A stretch of DNA of 64,000 nt from Varibaculum vaginae (GTDB lineage: Bacteria; Actinomycetota; Actinomycetes; Actinomycetales; Actinomycetaceae), in NCBI RefSeq assembly GCF_900604285.1, contig NZ_UWNY01000001.1:1183774-1247773 (forward strand), in the 5' to 3' direction. Position numbers and translations under genes: made by a program. The notes beneath the pieces are model-generated. The model saw only the letters and a list, made by a program, of their open reading frames with translations, did not search any database and was not told where the DNA came from. Positions 53,154-63,987 of this stretch are shown piece after piece (the first letter of the stretch is position 1; every line of letters begins with the position of its first letter).

Positions 53154-54605
53154 GTGAAGGCACAAATCGTTAATAACCTAGGGGAAGAGTGTGGAGTTTT
53201 CGGGGTTTACGGTTCTCCCGATGCCTCCAGCCTGATCTACTACGGTCTACATGCTTTACAGCACCGCGGTCAAGAGGGAGCGGGGATCGCGGTAGCCGAC
53301 GGGGAAACTATTCGGGTTAAAAAAGCTAAAGGACTGGTTAGCGAAGTTTTCGATGATCCCATACGGTTAGCAAAGCTCAGTGGTAACTGCGGAATTGGGC
53401 ATGTACGTTACTCGACTTCCGGTAATAACTGGAGCTGCAATCTACAGCCCTTTGTATTCCACATGCATAACGGCAATATTGCCCTAGCCCATAATGGCAA
53501 CCTGGTGAACTCGCCAGATTTAAAAATAGAGTTGGAACGGCAAGGAGCAATTTTTAATTCCAACTCCGATTCTGAAGTGCTGATGCACCTGATAGTGCGG
53601 GAACAAGGTAGCTTTTATGAAAAACTCTGCGCTGCTTTACAACGGTTGCGGGGAGGGTTCAGCTACCTAATCATGACCGATGACACCATGTATGGAATCG
53701 TGGATCCGCACTGCCTACGACCGTTGGTAATTGGGAAAATGAAGACTCGTGGCGGCTGGGTGATTGCTAGTGAAACCTGTGCTCTGGATTTAATCGGAGC
53801 CGAGTTCTATCGCGACCTGCGGGGCGGGGAAATTGCGGTTATTAATCAGGAGGGTCTTCAGATTGACCGCTATTGCCCTCCTGCTGAGACTTGCGTAGCC
53901 GCCATGGAATATATTTATTTCGCTCGTCCTGACTCCAATATCTTGGGTAAAAATGTGCATGCTGTGCGTAAACAGTGTGGGATGACTCTAGCTCACGAAC
54001 AGCCTGCTCCCGGTGCTGATATCGTTATTGGGGTTCCCAACTCTTCCCTGTCGGCCGCCTCAGGTTATGCAGAGGCCGCGCACCTGCCCTACGAGATGGG
54101 GCTGGTAAAGAACCAATATGTGACCCGCACTTTTATCCAGCCCAAACAGTCTCTGCGGGAAAAAGGCGTGCTGATGAAGCTATCGGCGGTCAAGGGGATC
54201 GTGGAAGGAAAATCGGTAGTGATGGTAGACGACTCCATCGTGCGCGGTACTACTTCCCGGCGGATCGTCAAGCTTCTAAAAGATGCTGGTGCTCGCGAGG
54301 TACACGTACGAATAGCTTCTCCGGAGTTTATTTTTCCCAGCTTTTACGGAATAGATGTTTCCAATTCTGCGGAACTAATCAGTGCCCATATGGATGTCGA
54401 GGAGCTACAAGTTCATTTAGGAGCAGATTCTCTGGGGTATTTGTCGATACCAGGACTGGTGGCGTCGGTGGGTTTGAATCTGCCTGGTACCTACGGAGGT
54501 CTTTGTATGGATTCTTTCGCCGGTCACTACCCAGCAGGTCTAGGTAGCTATGAGCAGACATACCTAGAAACCCAAACTCAGATTCAAAAGCACTTTTCTG
54601 CCTAG
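53154..54605 (+). CDS. purF: Amidophosphoribosyltransferase
   Basis: A 483-residue PurF starting at GTG 53154. A short propeptide of 12 residues precedes the catalytic Cys in ECGVFGVYGSPDAS; LQHRGQEGAGIAV and NGNLVNSPDL belong to the glutaminase. The transferase part has the PRPP loop VVMVDDSIVRGTT. It starts purine synthesis from PRPP and glutamine. Two positions that bind the 4Fe-4S cluster in Bacillus-type enzymes are changed: FPSFYGID has Ser for Cys, and CMDSFAGHYP keeps one Cys but has Ser for the next. Last gene of the operon, convergent with an EamA permease. Confidence 0.95.
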   Translation: MKAQIVNNLGEECGVFGVYGSPDASSLIYYGLHALQHRGQEGAGIAVADGETIRVKKAKGLVSEVFDDPIRLAKLSGNCGIGHVRYSTSGNNWSCNLQPFVFHMHNGNIALAHNGNLVNSPDLKIELERQGAIFNSNSDSEVLMHLIVREQGSFYEKLCAALQRLRGGFSYLIMTDDTMYGIVDPHCLRPLVIGKMKTRGGWVIASETCALDLIGAEFYRDLRGGEIAVINQEGLQIDRYCPPAETCVAAMEYIYFARPDSNILGKNVHAVRKQCGMTLAHEQPAPGADIVIGVPNSSLSAASGYAEAAHLPYEMGLVKNQYVTRTFIQPKQSLREKGVLMKLSAVKGIVEGKSVVMVDDSIVRGTTSRRIVKLLKDAGAREVHVRIASPEFIFPSFYGIDVSNSAELISAHMDVEELQVHLGADSLGYLSIPGLVASVGLNLPGTYGGLCMDSFAGHYPAGLGSYEQTYLETQTQIQKHFSA

Positions 54606-54674
54606 CGGCTAACGGTACGCTTACCTCGCGTTATCTACGCAGTGTGCTCCTCTGTTAAAGGGGAGTGAAGGGCT

Positions 54675-55601
54675 TTATTCTTTTGCTGTGCGGATTTTAT
54701 CGCGGGCACGGTAGGCAGGGATTAGTTCCGTGGCCAGCATGGCGGAAACTACTAAGGTGCCTCCAATAACTAGCCGCAACGTCACGTCCTCTCCTCCGAA
54801 GAGGACGGCAAAGACCGCTGCGAACACCGGCTCCACTGTCATGATTACTGCGGCTTTAGTAGGGCGTAGGTGTCGCTGCGCCCAGGTCTGCATAATCAAG
54901 GCTCCGATTGCTGCAAATATTACGGTATAAAGTAAAGCCGACCATTGCTTGGCGTTTTGGGGCAACTCGATTCCATAAGGTAATGCCGTCAAAAAACAGA
55001 AAACTCCAATGGCAATCAATTGAATGGCTGCCAAGGTTATGGGATCATCCTGGGCGGCCCAGCGGGCAGTGAGTACGATGTGGAGCGCAAAAAGAACCGC
55101 ACCTAACAGCGATAATAGTTCACCAATTCCCAGGGAAATTCCTTTTAAGCTCAACACCATTAACCCCGCCATGGCCACTAGCGCTGCCACTAGGTTCACG
55201 GGTTTAATCTTTTCTTTAAACAGCAACCACACCAGCAGGGGAGTGATCACTACATAAAGTCCGGTAATGAAGCCGACAACGGAAGCGTCGGCAGTTTCTA
55301 AGCCTTTAGTTTGCAGGATTTGAGCCGTGGAATAGACGGCTCCAAGGGAAAAAGCATGTTGCCAGACTTTCCGGTTCGCCCTCATCAGACGGGGCGAAAA
55401 TATTAGTGCCGAGAGTGTGCCGGCGATTATGAACCTAACCCCCAGGAAAGACAAGGTGGTCATATTGGTTAGTAGGTCTTTAATTAAGAAGAAAGTAGAA
55501 CCCCAAAAAGCGGTGGTTAGTATCAAAGCTAGAACTGCTAGAGACTGCAGATAGTAGCGATTGATTCCTTTCAATTCTTCCTCCTTGGCTTTGACCGTCA
55601 T
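54675..55601 (-). CDS. EamA/DMT-family transporter
   Basis: A 308-residue integral membrane protein with about ten helices and two EamA repeats: ALILTTAFWGSTFFLIKDLL opens the first, LLGAVLFALHIVLTARWAAQ the second. It belongs to the drug/metabolite transporter superfamily. The substrate cannot be deduced. It runs convergently towards purF and is divergent from the pyrB leader. Confidence 0.9.
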   Translation of the reverse strand: MTVKAKEEELKGINRYYLQSLAVLALILTTAFWGSTFFLIKDLLTNMTTLSFLGVRFIIAGTLSALIFSPRLMRANRKVWQHAFSLGAVYSTAQILQTKGLETADASVVGFITGLYVVITPLLVWLLFKEKIKPVNLVAALVAMAGLMVLSLKGISLGIGELLSLLGAVLFALHIVLTARWAAQDDPITLAAIQLIAIGVFCFLTALPYGIELPQNAKQWSALLYTVIFAAIGALIMQTWAQRHLRPTKAAVIMTVEPVFAAVFAVLFGGEDVTLRLVIGGTLVVSAMLATELIPAYRARDKIRTAKE

Positions 55602-55773
55602 TCGATTTTAGGGGGCTTTGTGGGGAGAAATCTATCTGCGGCGATGTGTACTCGCGCACCTTGAAATACTTAACGGCGAGAAAGAGAACACAAATTTACC
55701 GCGAGCTGGATTATACGAGTCGATCGATGTGTCCGTATGCTATTGTTCCATTCAGGAAAACGTTAGGAGCGTG

Positions 55774-55881
55774 ATGAGAACCAGACGGCGGCGGCAACTA
55801 CCTGAGGTTTCTATTTCCAATTTTACCCCGCTGCGGCGGGGTATTTTTTTATCTAAAACACTCATTTGGAAAGGGCAATAA
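55774..55881 (+). CDS. Leader peptide upstream of pyrB
   Basis: A 35-residue ORF (ATG 55774, or GTG 55771) preceded by TTAGGAGC. It encodes MRTRRRRQLPEVSISNFTPL and 15 more residues ending IWKGQ. It reads straight through the terminator at 55824-55850 and stops one base before the pyrB ATG. The arginine run and the U-rich stretch GGTTTCTATTTCC before the terminator recall the pyrBI leader of enteric bacteria, where UTP level sets ribosome-polymerase coupling. No protein function is expected. Confidence 0.6.
   Translation: MRTRRRRQLPEVSISNFTPLRRGIFLSKTLIWKGQ
55824..55850 (+). terminator. Attenuator in front of pyrB
   Basis: Perfect 8-bp stem TACCCCGC-TGCG-GCGGGGTA followed by seven T. It ends 32 bp before the pyrB start and lies inside the leader ORF, so it can be disrupted by a translating ribosome. 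Confidence 0.88.
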
Positions 55882-55882
55882 C

Positions 55883-56923
55883 ATGCCGGAAGACTATGAT
55901 TTCCCGCGTTTTGGGGTAGGGCAACACCTGATTTCAGTGGGACAGTTCGATCGCGAAAACCTTGGCGAGCTGTTTGATTTAGCCGAGTTTTTACGTCCGA
56001 TAGCCCAGCGGAAACAGATTTGCACGGTACTAGATGGCGCGGTACTTTGTTCCCTATTTTTCGAGCCGTCCACCCGTACTCGTCTATCCTTCGAATCTGC
56101 TTTTCTACGGCTAGGAGGGGAAGTGGAAACTACTACTGGTTTTACTTTCTCTTCCATGGCAAAGGGAGAATCCATTGCCGATACTTCCCGAGTGGTTTCC
56201 GGATTCACCGATGTCTTAGTGGTGCGCCACCCTGATGCCGGATCTGTGGCGGAGTTTGCCCGTCACTCGGTAGTGCCGGTACTAAATGCGGGAGATGGTT
56301 CTGGAGAGCACCCCTCGCAGGCTCTACTGGATGTGTTTACCATGCGGATAGAACTGGAAAAAAGGGGTAAATCTCTCGACGGCTGTACTATCGCGATTAT
56401 GGGGGATCTTAAATACGGACGTACCGTACATTCCCTCATGAAACTGATGAGCCTGTATGAGGGGGTAACTTTCCGGCTATTTTCTCCGCCCTCGCTAGAG
56501 CTACCTCGGGAAATCGCCGAATACGCACTTTCTCGGGGTGGTGAAGTAATCGAATGCGATAATCAGATTGAGGCGTTAGAAGGGGCCGATACGGTTTACG
56601 CAACTCGGGTGCAGCGAGAGCGTATGACTGAAGAACTGGCTAAATCCAAGGAACTGCAAGGATGCCTGTTAGATAAAGCTATGCTAGAGGAGGCGGGTGC
56701 GAGAGATATTATAATTTGTCACCCGCTGCCGCGAGATTCCCGCCCCAACGCCCTGGATCTGTCTACTGACGTGGATGATCTGCCCGGCTTATCAATTTTT
56801 AAACAAACCGATAATGGGGTCTTGGTGCGGATGGCGATGTTCTTAACCACTATGGGGGTTAGTAAAGAACTAGTACAAGCTAAAACCAAACAAAAGATTT
56901 GGAAAGTCAGCCCCGAAGGCTAG
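55883..56923 (+). CDS. pyrB: Aspartate carbamoyltransferase catalytic chain
   Basis: A 346-residue PyrB. FFEPSTRTRLSFESAFLRLG holds the carbamoyl-phosphate motif STRTR; ADTSRVVSGFTDVLVVRHPD, GDGSGEHPSQALLDVFT and IICHPLPRDSRPN are the other active-site blocks. It makes carbamoyl aspartate for pyrimidine synthesis. It stands alone: no pyrI or other pyr gene follows, and the next gene is convergent. Regulation is probably through the leader and attenuator. Confidence 0.95.
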   Translation: MPEDYDFPRFGVGQHLISVGQFDRENLGELFDLAEFLRPIAQRKQICTVLDGAVLCSLFFEPSTRTRLSFESAFLRLGGEVETTTGFTFSSMAKGESIADTSRVVSGFTDVLVVRHPDAGSVAEFARHSVVPVLNAGDGSGEHPSQALLDVFTMRIELEKRGKSLDGCTIAIMGDLKYGRTVHSLMKLMSLYEGVTFRLFSPPSLELPREIAEYALSRGGEVIECDNQIEALEGADTVYATRVQRERMTEELAKSKELQGCLLDKAMLEEAGARDIIICHPLPRDSRPNALDLSTDVDDLPGLSIFKQTDNGVLVRMAMFLTTMGVSKELVQAKTKQKIWKVSPEG

Positions 56924-56944
56924 ATTTACTGCGTATTTATGAAA

Positions 56945-56980
56945 TCACCGGCAGGGATTGTATGTAATCCCTGCCGGTGA
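56945..56980. terminator. Bidirectional hairpin after pyrB
   Basis: TCACCGGCAGGGATT (56945-56959) pairs perfectly over 15 bp with 56966-56980 around GTATGT. It lies between convergent genes 22 and 34 bp away and can serve both, although T runs are short. Confidence 0.75.
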
Positions 56981-57013
56981 AACTATTGAGATAGATTCCA
57001 GGACTAAGCTGAA

Positions 57014-58498
57014 CTATTTCTTAAAGAGGGTTTTACGTGCATAAACCGGTTCTGAAGTAACCTGCAAACCAAGTTGCCGGAAAATTTGGGTGTCTACCGA
57101 ACCTAAGATGGTAGTGGTGTGCACTTCACTACCACGCAAATGCTCCAATTCTTCAAGCGCTTTGCGCGCATTTTCATCGGTATCAGCTGAAACTGAAAGC
57201 GCAATCAAAACCTCATCAGTGTGTAGGCGCGGGTTGCGTGCCCCTAAATGGTCAACTTTAAGGGTTTGGATGGGTTTGATTGACGAGGGTGCGAGCAGCT
57301 GTACTCCCTCATCGATGCCTGCCAATGTTTTCAAGGCATTAAGCAGCATAGCGGAACAGCATCCCAACAGAGGAGAAGTCTTACCGGTAATAATCCGCCC
57401 ATCACTAAGCTGCATAGCTGCTGCTGGAGCTCCAGTTTCGCTTTCGAGATCTAATGCCGGTCGTACCACGTTCCGATATTCGGTAGTGATTCCCAGTTTT
57501 GCCATAGTCATCGCAATTCGGTGTGATTCTAGGGGGTCTGCATGTGTGGCAGCCTCGTCACCCAAGGCGTGATAGTAACGGCGTACTACTTCTTGTTTTG
57601 CGGCCTCCTGGCAAACTAAATCATCACTGATACAAAAACCAGCCATATTGACTCCCATGTCGGTGGGTGACTGGTAGGGACACGAACCTGCAAGTTGCTC
57701 CAGCAGGGAGCGCAGCAGCGGGAAAACTTCCACATCCCGGTTGTAATTCACAGCCTGTTTACCGTAAGCCTGCAGGTGGAAGGGGTCAATCATATTAACA
57801 TCATCCAGGTCAGCGGTCGCGGCCTCGTAAGCGAGGTTGACCGGATGATCTAGGGGAAGATTCCAAATTGGGAAAGTCTCAAACTTTGCATATCCCGCTT
57901 TTATTCCCCGCTGATATTCGTGGTAAATCTGCGACAGGCATGTTGCCAGTTTTCCGGATCCTGGGCCGGGAGCAGTTACTACCACTAAATCACGGGTAGT
58001 TTCTGCATATTCGTTGCGTCCGAAGCCATCCTCCGAAACAATCAGGTCGGTATTGGAGGGGTAACCGGGAATTGTGTAGTGCCGTGCAACCTTTAGCCCG
58101 GAACGTTCTAGACGCTCTTTAAATAACTTAGCATTGTGATTATCGTCCTCCATCTGCGTTAAAACGATGTTTTCAACTAGAAAGCCTCGCTCGCGAAATA
58201 CGTCAACTAGACGGAGAACATCCTGCTCATAGGGGATTCCCAAATCTGCGCGAATTTTTTGACGGTTCAGATCCTTGGCGTTAATCGCCACGATGATTTC
58301 CATCTCATCCCGTAGACGCTCCAGCATAGAAATCTTATTGTCCGGGGTGAATCCTGGTAGTACTCGAGAGGCGTGAAAATCATCAAAAAGCTTGCCGCCC
58401 ATCTCAAGGTATAGCTTGCCGCCTATTTCTTTGCGGCGCTCATCAATATGCTCTGATTGTGAAGATATGTAACGTTCAGAATCAAAACCGATCCTCAT
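57014..58498 (-). CDS. DUF1846 (UPF0371) protein
   Basis: A 494-residue protein starting at ATG 58498 ([20 protein letters not shown]), the usual start of the family; an upstream start at 58549 adds 17 unlikely residues. LGGKL-type N-terminal blocks, [38 protein letters not shown] and [10 protein letters not shown] are typical of DUF1846. The structure of a family member is known but its reaction is not firmly established. No operon partners. Confidence 0.92.
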   Translation of the reverse strand: MRIGFDSERYISSQSEHIDERRKEIGGKLYLEMGGKLFDDFHASRVLPGFTPDNKISMLERLRDEMEIIVAINAKDLNRQKIRADLGIPYEQDVLRLVDVFRERGFLVENIVLTQMEDDNHNAKLFKERLERSGLKVARHYTIPGYPSNTDLIVSEDGFGRNEYAETTRDLVVVTAPGPGSGKLATCLSQIYHEYQRGIKAGYAKFETFPIWNLPLDHPVNLAYEAATADLDDVNMIDPFHLQAYGKQAVNYNRDVEVFPLLRSLLEQLAGSCPYQSPTDMGVNMAGFCISDDLVCQEAAKQEVVRRYYHALGDEAATHADPLESHRIAMTMAKLGITTEYRNVVRPALDLESETGAPAAAMQLSDGRIITGKTSPLLGCCSAMLLNALKTLAGIDEGVQLLAPSSIKPIQTLKVDHLGARNPRLHTDEVLIALSVSADTDENARKALEELEHLRGSEVHTTTILGSVDTQIFRQLGLQVTSEPVYARKTLFKK

Positions 58499-58549
58499 AA
58501 AGGCCCTTCCTGTCTCGCAACTTAATGGGGGACAAGGCGCCCTTACCAA

Positions 58550-58845
58550 TAATAGTGTTTGTGGGGCGAGAGGTTAAACTCGCAGAAAATAGCGATTTCA
58601 ATATCTATTATTCGATTGTAGGAAGCAGAGTGTTTTGGGTTTTTCAAATGAGTTGTATCGTAAATTACATTGTTTGCCAGTTCATTTAAGCTGGCTACCC
58701 CGAGGTTGAAACCGTAAAACGTGACGGGAAATACGCAATTCCTGGCAAGAAAGGCTAAATCTGGATTAGGAGGGTAATCCTGATTGCCCAGTAATCGGCT
58801 GCGAGCTTTGTCCTCTGGCATTCCTTTGTCTATTAAACTCAAGAG
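58550..58845. other. Intergenic region before the NIF3-like gene
   Basis: About 300 bp between divergent genes, A+T-rich, so it should contain promoters in both directions. A 99-codon open frame on the minus strand covers it but has no ribosome site or known motif (see rejected items). Nothing else recognised. Confidence 0.4.
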
Positions 58846-59667
58846 GTGAGCATTAAGTTAAGCAACATTGTGAAGCGTCTTGAGGAAGCATATCCTCCCG
58901 ATTTAGCCGAAGAATGGGATCGGGTGGGTTTAATCGTGGGGCGGCCTTCTTCCCCGATAGATAAAGTTTTAGTGGCGGTAGATCCAGTAGACACGATACT
59001 TACGGAAGCGATTGAGCGCAGAGCGCAACTAATCGTCACCCATCATCCGCTCTACTTGCGGGGAACCTCTTTCGTAGCCGCTACGGATCCGAAGGGAAGC
59101 CTGGTACATCGGTTAATAGAAAATGGGATTGCGCTATTCAATGCCCACACTAATGCGGATTCCGCTGCTGGAGGGGTAGCCGATTGTTTGGCTCAGGCAG
59201 TGGGGCTCGAAGATACTCGTCCATTGATCCCGCATACTGAAAATACCGGTAGTGGTCGGATTGGGCGTTTAGCAGTACCGATGCCTCTTAGGGATTTTGC
59301 TAACAAAGTGGCGCAAAGTCTTCCATCATGTCCGGCAGGAATTCTAGTGGGGGGAGAGCTAGATGCTTCAGTAAGTACCGTTGCCGTTAGTGGAGGCAGT
59401 GGGGACTCTTTCCTAACGGATGCCCGTCGTGCGGGCGCGGATGTCTATATTTGCGCGGACTTGCGCCATCATCCGGCCTCCGAACATTTAGCGGGCGGCA
59501 GACCCTACCTGATTTGTGCTACTCACTGGGCAAGTGAATGGCCGTGGGTGCCAAGATGCGCGCGTATGTTGCAGGAAAGTTTCCCAAAGCAGCTAGAAGT
59601 AGAAATTTCTCGGATTTGCACCGACCCGTGGGAGATGCGAATTTCCCCGGAAAATGAGAACAGATAA
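58846..59667 (+). CDS. NIF3-like dinuclear metal-centre protein
   Basis: A 273-residue protein from GTG 58846 with AAGAGG upstream. It shows the NIF3/YbgI blocks: WDRVGLIVGRPSSPIDKVLV, LIVTHHPLYLRG and LFNAHTNADSAAGGVADCLA near the N-terminus, with ICADLRHHPASEH and CATHWASEW near the C-terminus, which supply the metal ligands. These hexameric proteins bind two metals; the physiological substrate is uncertain (the GTP cyclohydrolase I type 2 name is not proven). Followed by a coiled-coil gene nine bases later, a pairing common in actinobacteria. Confidence 0.92.
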   Translation: MSIKLSNIVKRLEEAYPPDLAEEWDRVGLIVGRPSSPIDKVLVAVDPVDTILTEAIERRAQLIVTHHPLYLRGTSFVAATDPKGSLVHRLIENGIALFNAHTNADSAAGGVADCLAQAVGLEDTRPLIPHTENTGSGRIGRLAVPMPLRDFANKVAQSLPSCPAGILVGGELDASVSTVAVSGGSGDSFLTDARRAGADVYICADLRHHPASEHLAGGRPYLICATHWASEWPWVPRCARMLQESFPKQLEVEISRICTDPWEMRISPENENR

Positions 59668-59675
59668 AGGAGATT

Positions 59676-60410
59676 GTGATGGAAGCATCCTGGAGGGACC
59701 AGCTAACTTTACTGGATTTGCAAGAGTTAGATAGCAAAATGGCGAAGTTGCAGTTTCAGTTAAAGAAAATGCCGCAGCTAGCCCAACTAACAGACGTGAA
59801 AGAAAAAGATCAGATACTAGAGACTAAAAAAACTAAGCTTGCGGTGCTACAAGCCGATAAAAAAAGAGAAATTGTGGGCTTGGAAAATGACTTGGCAGCT
59901 ATTGAAAATCGGAAAGCAGCCCAGCAACAGCGCCTGGATAGTGGACAGGGCTCGCCCAAAGAATTGGTGAATTTACAAGAAGAAATCCGGCAGATGGATA
60001 AACGCTCTCGAGATTTAGAAGAGCAAATGCTAACCGTAATGGGCGAAATGGAGAACCTTGAGAGTATAGAGGCAGAAATCTCTCAGCGTAAAGCAGCGTA
60101 TGCCCAAGAAATCGTGCGGCTTGAAAGTGAAGTAGGCTCGGAAAATTCTGAGATTAGCTCTCAGCTTCAGCAGTTAGCAGGCCAGCGGGAACAGAAAGCC
60201 GCTGGCGTGGATGCGGAACTGCTAGATCTGTATGAAGAGGTTCGCGAACAGACCGGAGGGGTTGGTGCGGTGAAAGTTGTTGCCGGTAGGTCGGTAGGGT
60301 TTGATCTCTCTTTTTCGGTTGCCGAAATTGCGCGGCTGCGGGCAGCTAAACCAGAAGAAGTTATTACCTCCGAGGACGAAGGCTATCTGCTGATTCGCTG
60401 CCCGCAGTAG
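59676..60410 (+). CDS. CT398-type coiled-coil protein lacking its zinc ribbon
   Basis: A 244-residue protein that is almost entirely a long coiled coil (residues 12-190: LLDLQELDSKMAKLQFQLKK, GSPKELVNLQEEIRQMDKRS). In actinobacterial relatives the C-terminus is a C4 zinc ribbon with two CxxC pairs. Here the corresponding positions read VAGRSVGFDLSF and ITSEDEGYLLIRCPQ, so both pairs are lost although the surrounding pattern LDLYEEVREQTGGVGAV and AEIARLRAAKPEEVI is kept. It pairs with the NIF3-like gene. Role in the cell not established. Confidence 0.85.
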   Translation: MMEASWRDQLTLLDLQELDSKMAKLQFQLKKMPQLAQLTDVKEKDQILETKKTKLAVLQADKKREIVGLENDLAAIENRKAAQQQRLDSGQGSPKELVNLQEEIRQMDKRSRDLEEQMLTVMGEMENLESIEAEISQRKAAYAQEIVRLESEVGSENSEISSQLQQLAGQREQKAAGVDAELLDLYEEVREQTGGVGAVKVVAGRSVGFDLSFSVAEIARLRAAKPEEVITSEDEGYLLIRCPQ

Positions 60411-60424
60411 TCGCTTATTTACTT

Positions 60425-61816
<1,392 letters not shown>

Positions 61817-62025
61817 TTACCCCTGTAGGATTACATTTTTCGCGGAAACTTTACCACCACCATCCACATTTTGACTAAAGCATTAACTTTTTTGCTTTTC
61901 TCACATTTCTTCAGGGGTAGGGCGGGACTTAGGACGCAAGTTTTAGCGGAAAAAGGTATCTCACGCTGAGGCATAAAATTTGGAGGCGCTTAGCTAATAG
62001 AGATAAGCCAGGTATCCTGGAGCAT

Positions 62026-63987
62026 ATGGCTGACCCTGCATCTTACCGGCCGAATCCGGCAGATATTCCCCCCAGTCCCGGGGTCTATCGCTTCCTAGAT
62101 GAAAATGGTCGAGTTATTTATGTCGGTAAAGCTGTTAACCTACGTAACCGTTTAGCTAATTATTTTCAGCCGCTAGAATCTCTGCATCCACGAACTCGGA
62201 AAATGGTAACCACCGGGGCGGCAGTTAAATGGATAACGGTTGATAATGAACTTGAGGCGCTGTCTTTGGAGTATTCCTGGATCAAAGAATTTACTCCCCG
62301 CTTCAATGTAATGTATCGGGACGATAAGTCCTACCCCTATCTGGCTTTAACTATGGGGGATGAGTATCCGCGTATTCACATTACCCGGGAACGTCGGCGG
62401 CCAAACTCCCGCTATTTCGGTCCGTATACTCAGGTGTGGGCGATTAGGGAAACCATGGATTTGCTGCGTAAAGTTTTTCCTTTACGCTCATGTACCAAAG
62501 GAGTTTTCAATCGCGCAAAAGTATTAGGGCGTCCTTGCCTGGAAGGCTATATTGATAAATGCTCTGCCCCCTGTGTGGGAAGGATATCCCCCCAGGCCTA
62601 TCGGAAATTAGCTACGCAAGTAAGCTCCTTCCTGGATGGAAAAACCGAGCCATTCACATCTAGGATCCATAATGAAATGGAGGAGGCTGCTTCCCGTCTC
62701 GACTTTGAGCAGGCAGCGAAACTACGAGACCAGTTACTCGCCCTCGAAAAAGTTAGAGAAAAAAATACGGTAGTGCTAGACGAGAGCGTAGACGCTGATG
62801 TGTATGCCCTGGCCAAGGATGACCTAGAAATGATTGTGCAGGTATTTTACGTACGTGCTGGTAGGATTCGCGGTGAACGCGGGTGGGTGGTAGAAACCCC
62901 GGAGGAAAGTGATCTGCCAGAGATGCTTGAGAGCTTCTTAGAGCAGGTATATGGCGAATATCGGCAGCTAAATCAAGCGGTAGCTGCCGCGAAAAGTGTA
63001 GACGACGTTGAACATACTCCCACCCAGGCGATTCCCTCCGAGATATTGATGCCGCTCATACCGCAAAGAGCCGCTACCCTGAGCGCCTGGCTTAGTGAAA
63101 TTCGGGGGAAAAAAGTCCAGATAAGAGTGCCTAAGCGAGGGGCTAAACGTTCTCTGATGGAAACTGTTGCCGCAAATGCTTCCCAAGCTTTGCGGCTACA
63201 TAAAACCAAACGGGTAGGGGATTTAACTCAACGTTCCGAAGCCCTGCGGGAATTACAGGAATATTTAGAATTGGCGGATGCCCCTCTGAGGATAGAAGGC
63301 TACGACATTTCCCATACCCAAGGTGCGCATCAGGTAGGATCAATGGTGGTGTTTGAGGACGGTGCGCCCTTAAAACGTGCCTATCGCAGTTTTAATATCC
63401 ACAGCACTCCTGCAGATTCTGCCGATGATACTAAGGCTATGAATGAAGTGCTAAAGAGACGTTTTGCTAGGTTGCGTCAAGAAGAACTGGATGTGCAACG
63501 AGAGCTAGTCAGCGCCGAAACTTCTGGGGAACCAATTTTACGACGTTTTTCCTACTCTCCGGATCTGATCGTAGTAGATGGGGGAGCGCCTCAGGTTAAT
63601 GCAGCTCAAAAGGCTCTCGAAGAAGTAGGTGCCAATGTGAGTGTCATCGGATTAGCTAAGCGCCTAGAGGAAGTATGGCTGCCGGGAACAGAGTTTCCAG
63701 TTATTTTTCCCCGCACTTCGCCCGCGCTTTACCTTTTACAGTATTTACGCGATGAATCCCACCGTTTCGCGATTACCGCGCATCGGAAAAAACGGGGTAA
63801 AACCGTGCGAAATTCACTCTTGGATAGCATTCCCGGTTTAGGCCCAGTTCGGCAAAAGGCCTTATTAAAACATTTCGGTTCCCTCAAACGCCTCCGAGAA
63901 GCGGAAGAGGGGGAGATAGCGGAAGTTGACGGTATCGGAGCGGTAATGGCCAAGCAGATTCGCGATTGTCTCGCCGATAGCCGGTAA
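62026..63987 (+). CDS. uvrC: Excinuclease ABC subunit C
   Basis: A 653-residue UvrC, complete. The GIY-YIG nuclease is at residues 16-50 (GVYRFLDENGRVIYVGKAVN), the UVR domain near 210-245 (EEAASRLDFEQAAKLRDQLL), the RNase H-like second nuclease near 420-560 (RIEGYDISHTQGAHQVGSMV, LIVVDGGAPQVNAA) and the C-terminal helix-hairpin-helix pair at IPGLGPVRQKALLKHFGSLK. It cuts on both sides of DNA lesions with UvrB. The start ATG 62026 is supported by the family N-terminus. Confidence 0.96.
   Translation: MADPASYRPNPADIPPSPGVYRFLDENGRVIYVGKAVNLRNRLANYFQPLESLHPRTRKMVTTGAAVKWITVDNELEALSLEYSWIKEFTPRFNVMYRDDKSYPYLALTMGDEYPRIHITRERRRPNSRYFGPYTQVWAIRETMDLLRKVFPLRSCTKGVFNRAKVLGRPCLEGYIDKCSAPCVGRISPQAYRKLATQVSSFLDGKTEPFTSRIHNEMEEAASRLDFEQAAKLRDQLLALEKVREKNTVVLDESVDADVYALAKDDLEMIVQVFYVRAGRIRGERGWVVETPEESDLPEMLESFLEQVYGEYRQLNQAVAAAKSVDDVEHTPTQAIPSEILMPLIPQRAATLSAWLSEIRGKKVQIRVPKRGAKRSLMETVAANASQALRLHKTKRVGDLTQRSEALRELQEYLELADAPLRIEGYDISHTQGAHQVGSMVVFEDGAPLKRAYRSFNIHSTPADSADDTKAMNEVLKRRFARLRQEELDVQRELVSAETSGEPILRRFSYSPDLIVVDGGAPQVNAAQKALEEVGANVSVIGLAKRLEEVWLPGTEFPVIFPRTSPALYLLQYLRDESHRFAITAHRKKRGKTVRNSLLDSIPGLGPVRQKALLKHFGSLKRLREAEEGEIAEVDGIGAVMAKQIRDCLADSR

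Noticed and set aside
58543-58842. 99-codon minus-strand frame between DUF1846 and NIF3-like genes
   Set aside because: No ribosome site and no recognisable motif; it overlaps the start of DUF1846 and the promoter region for the plus-strand gene. It may still be real, but the sequence does not support it.
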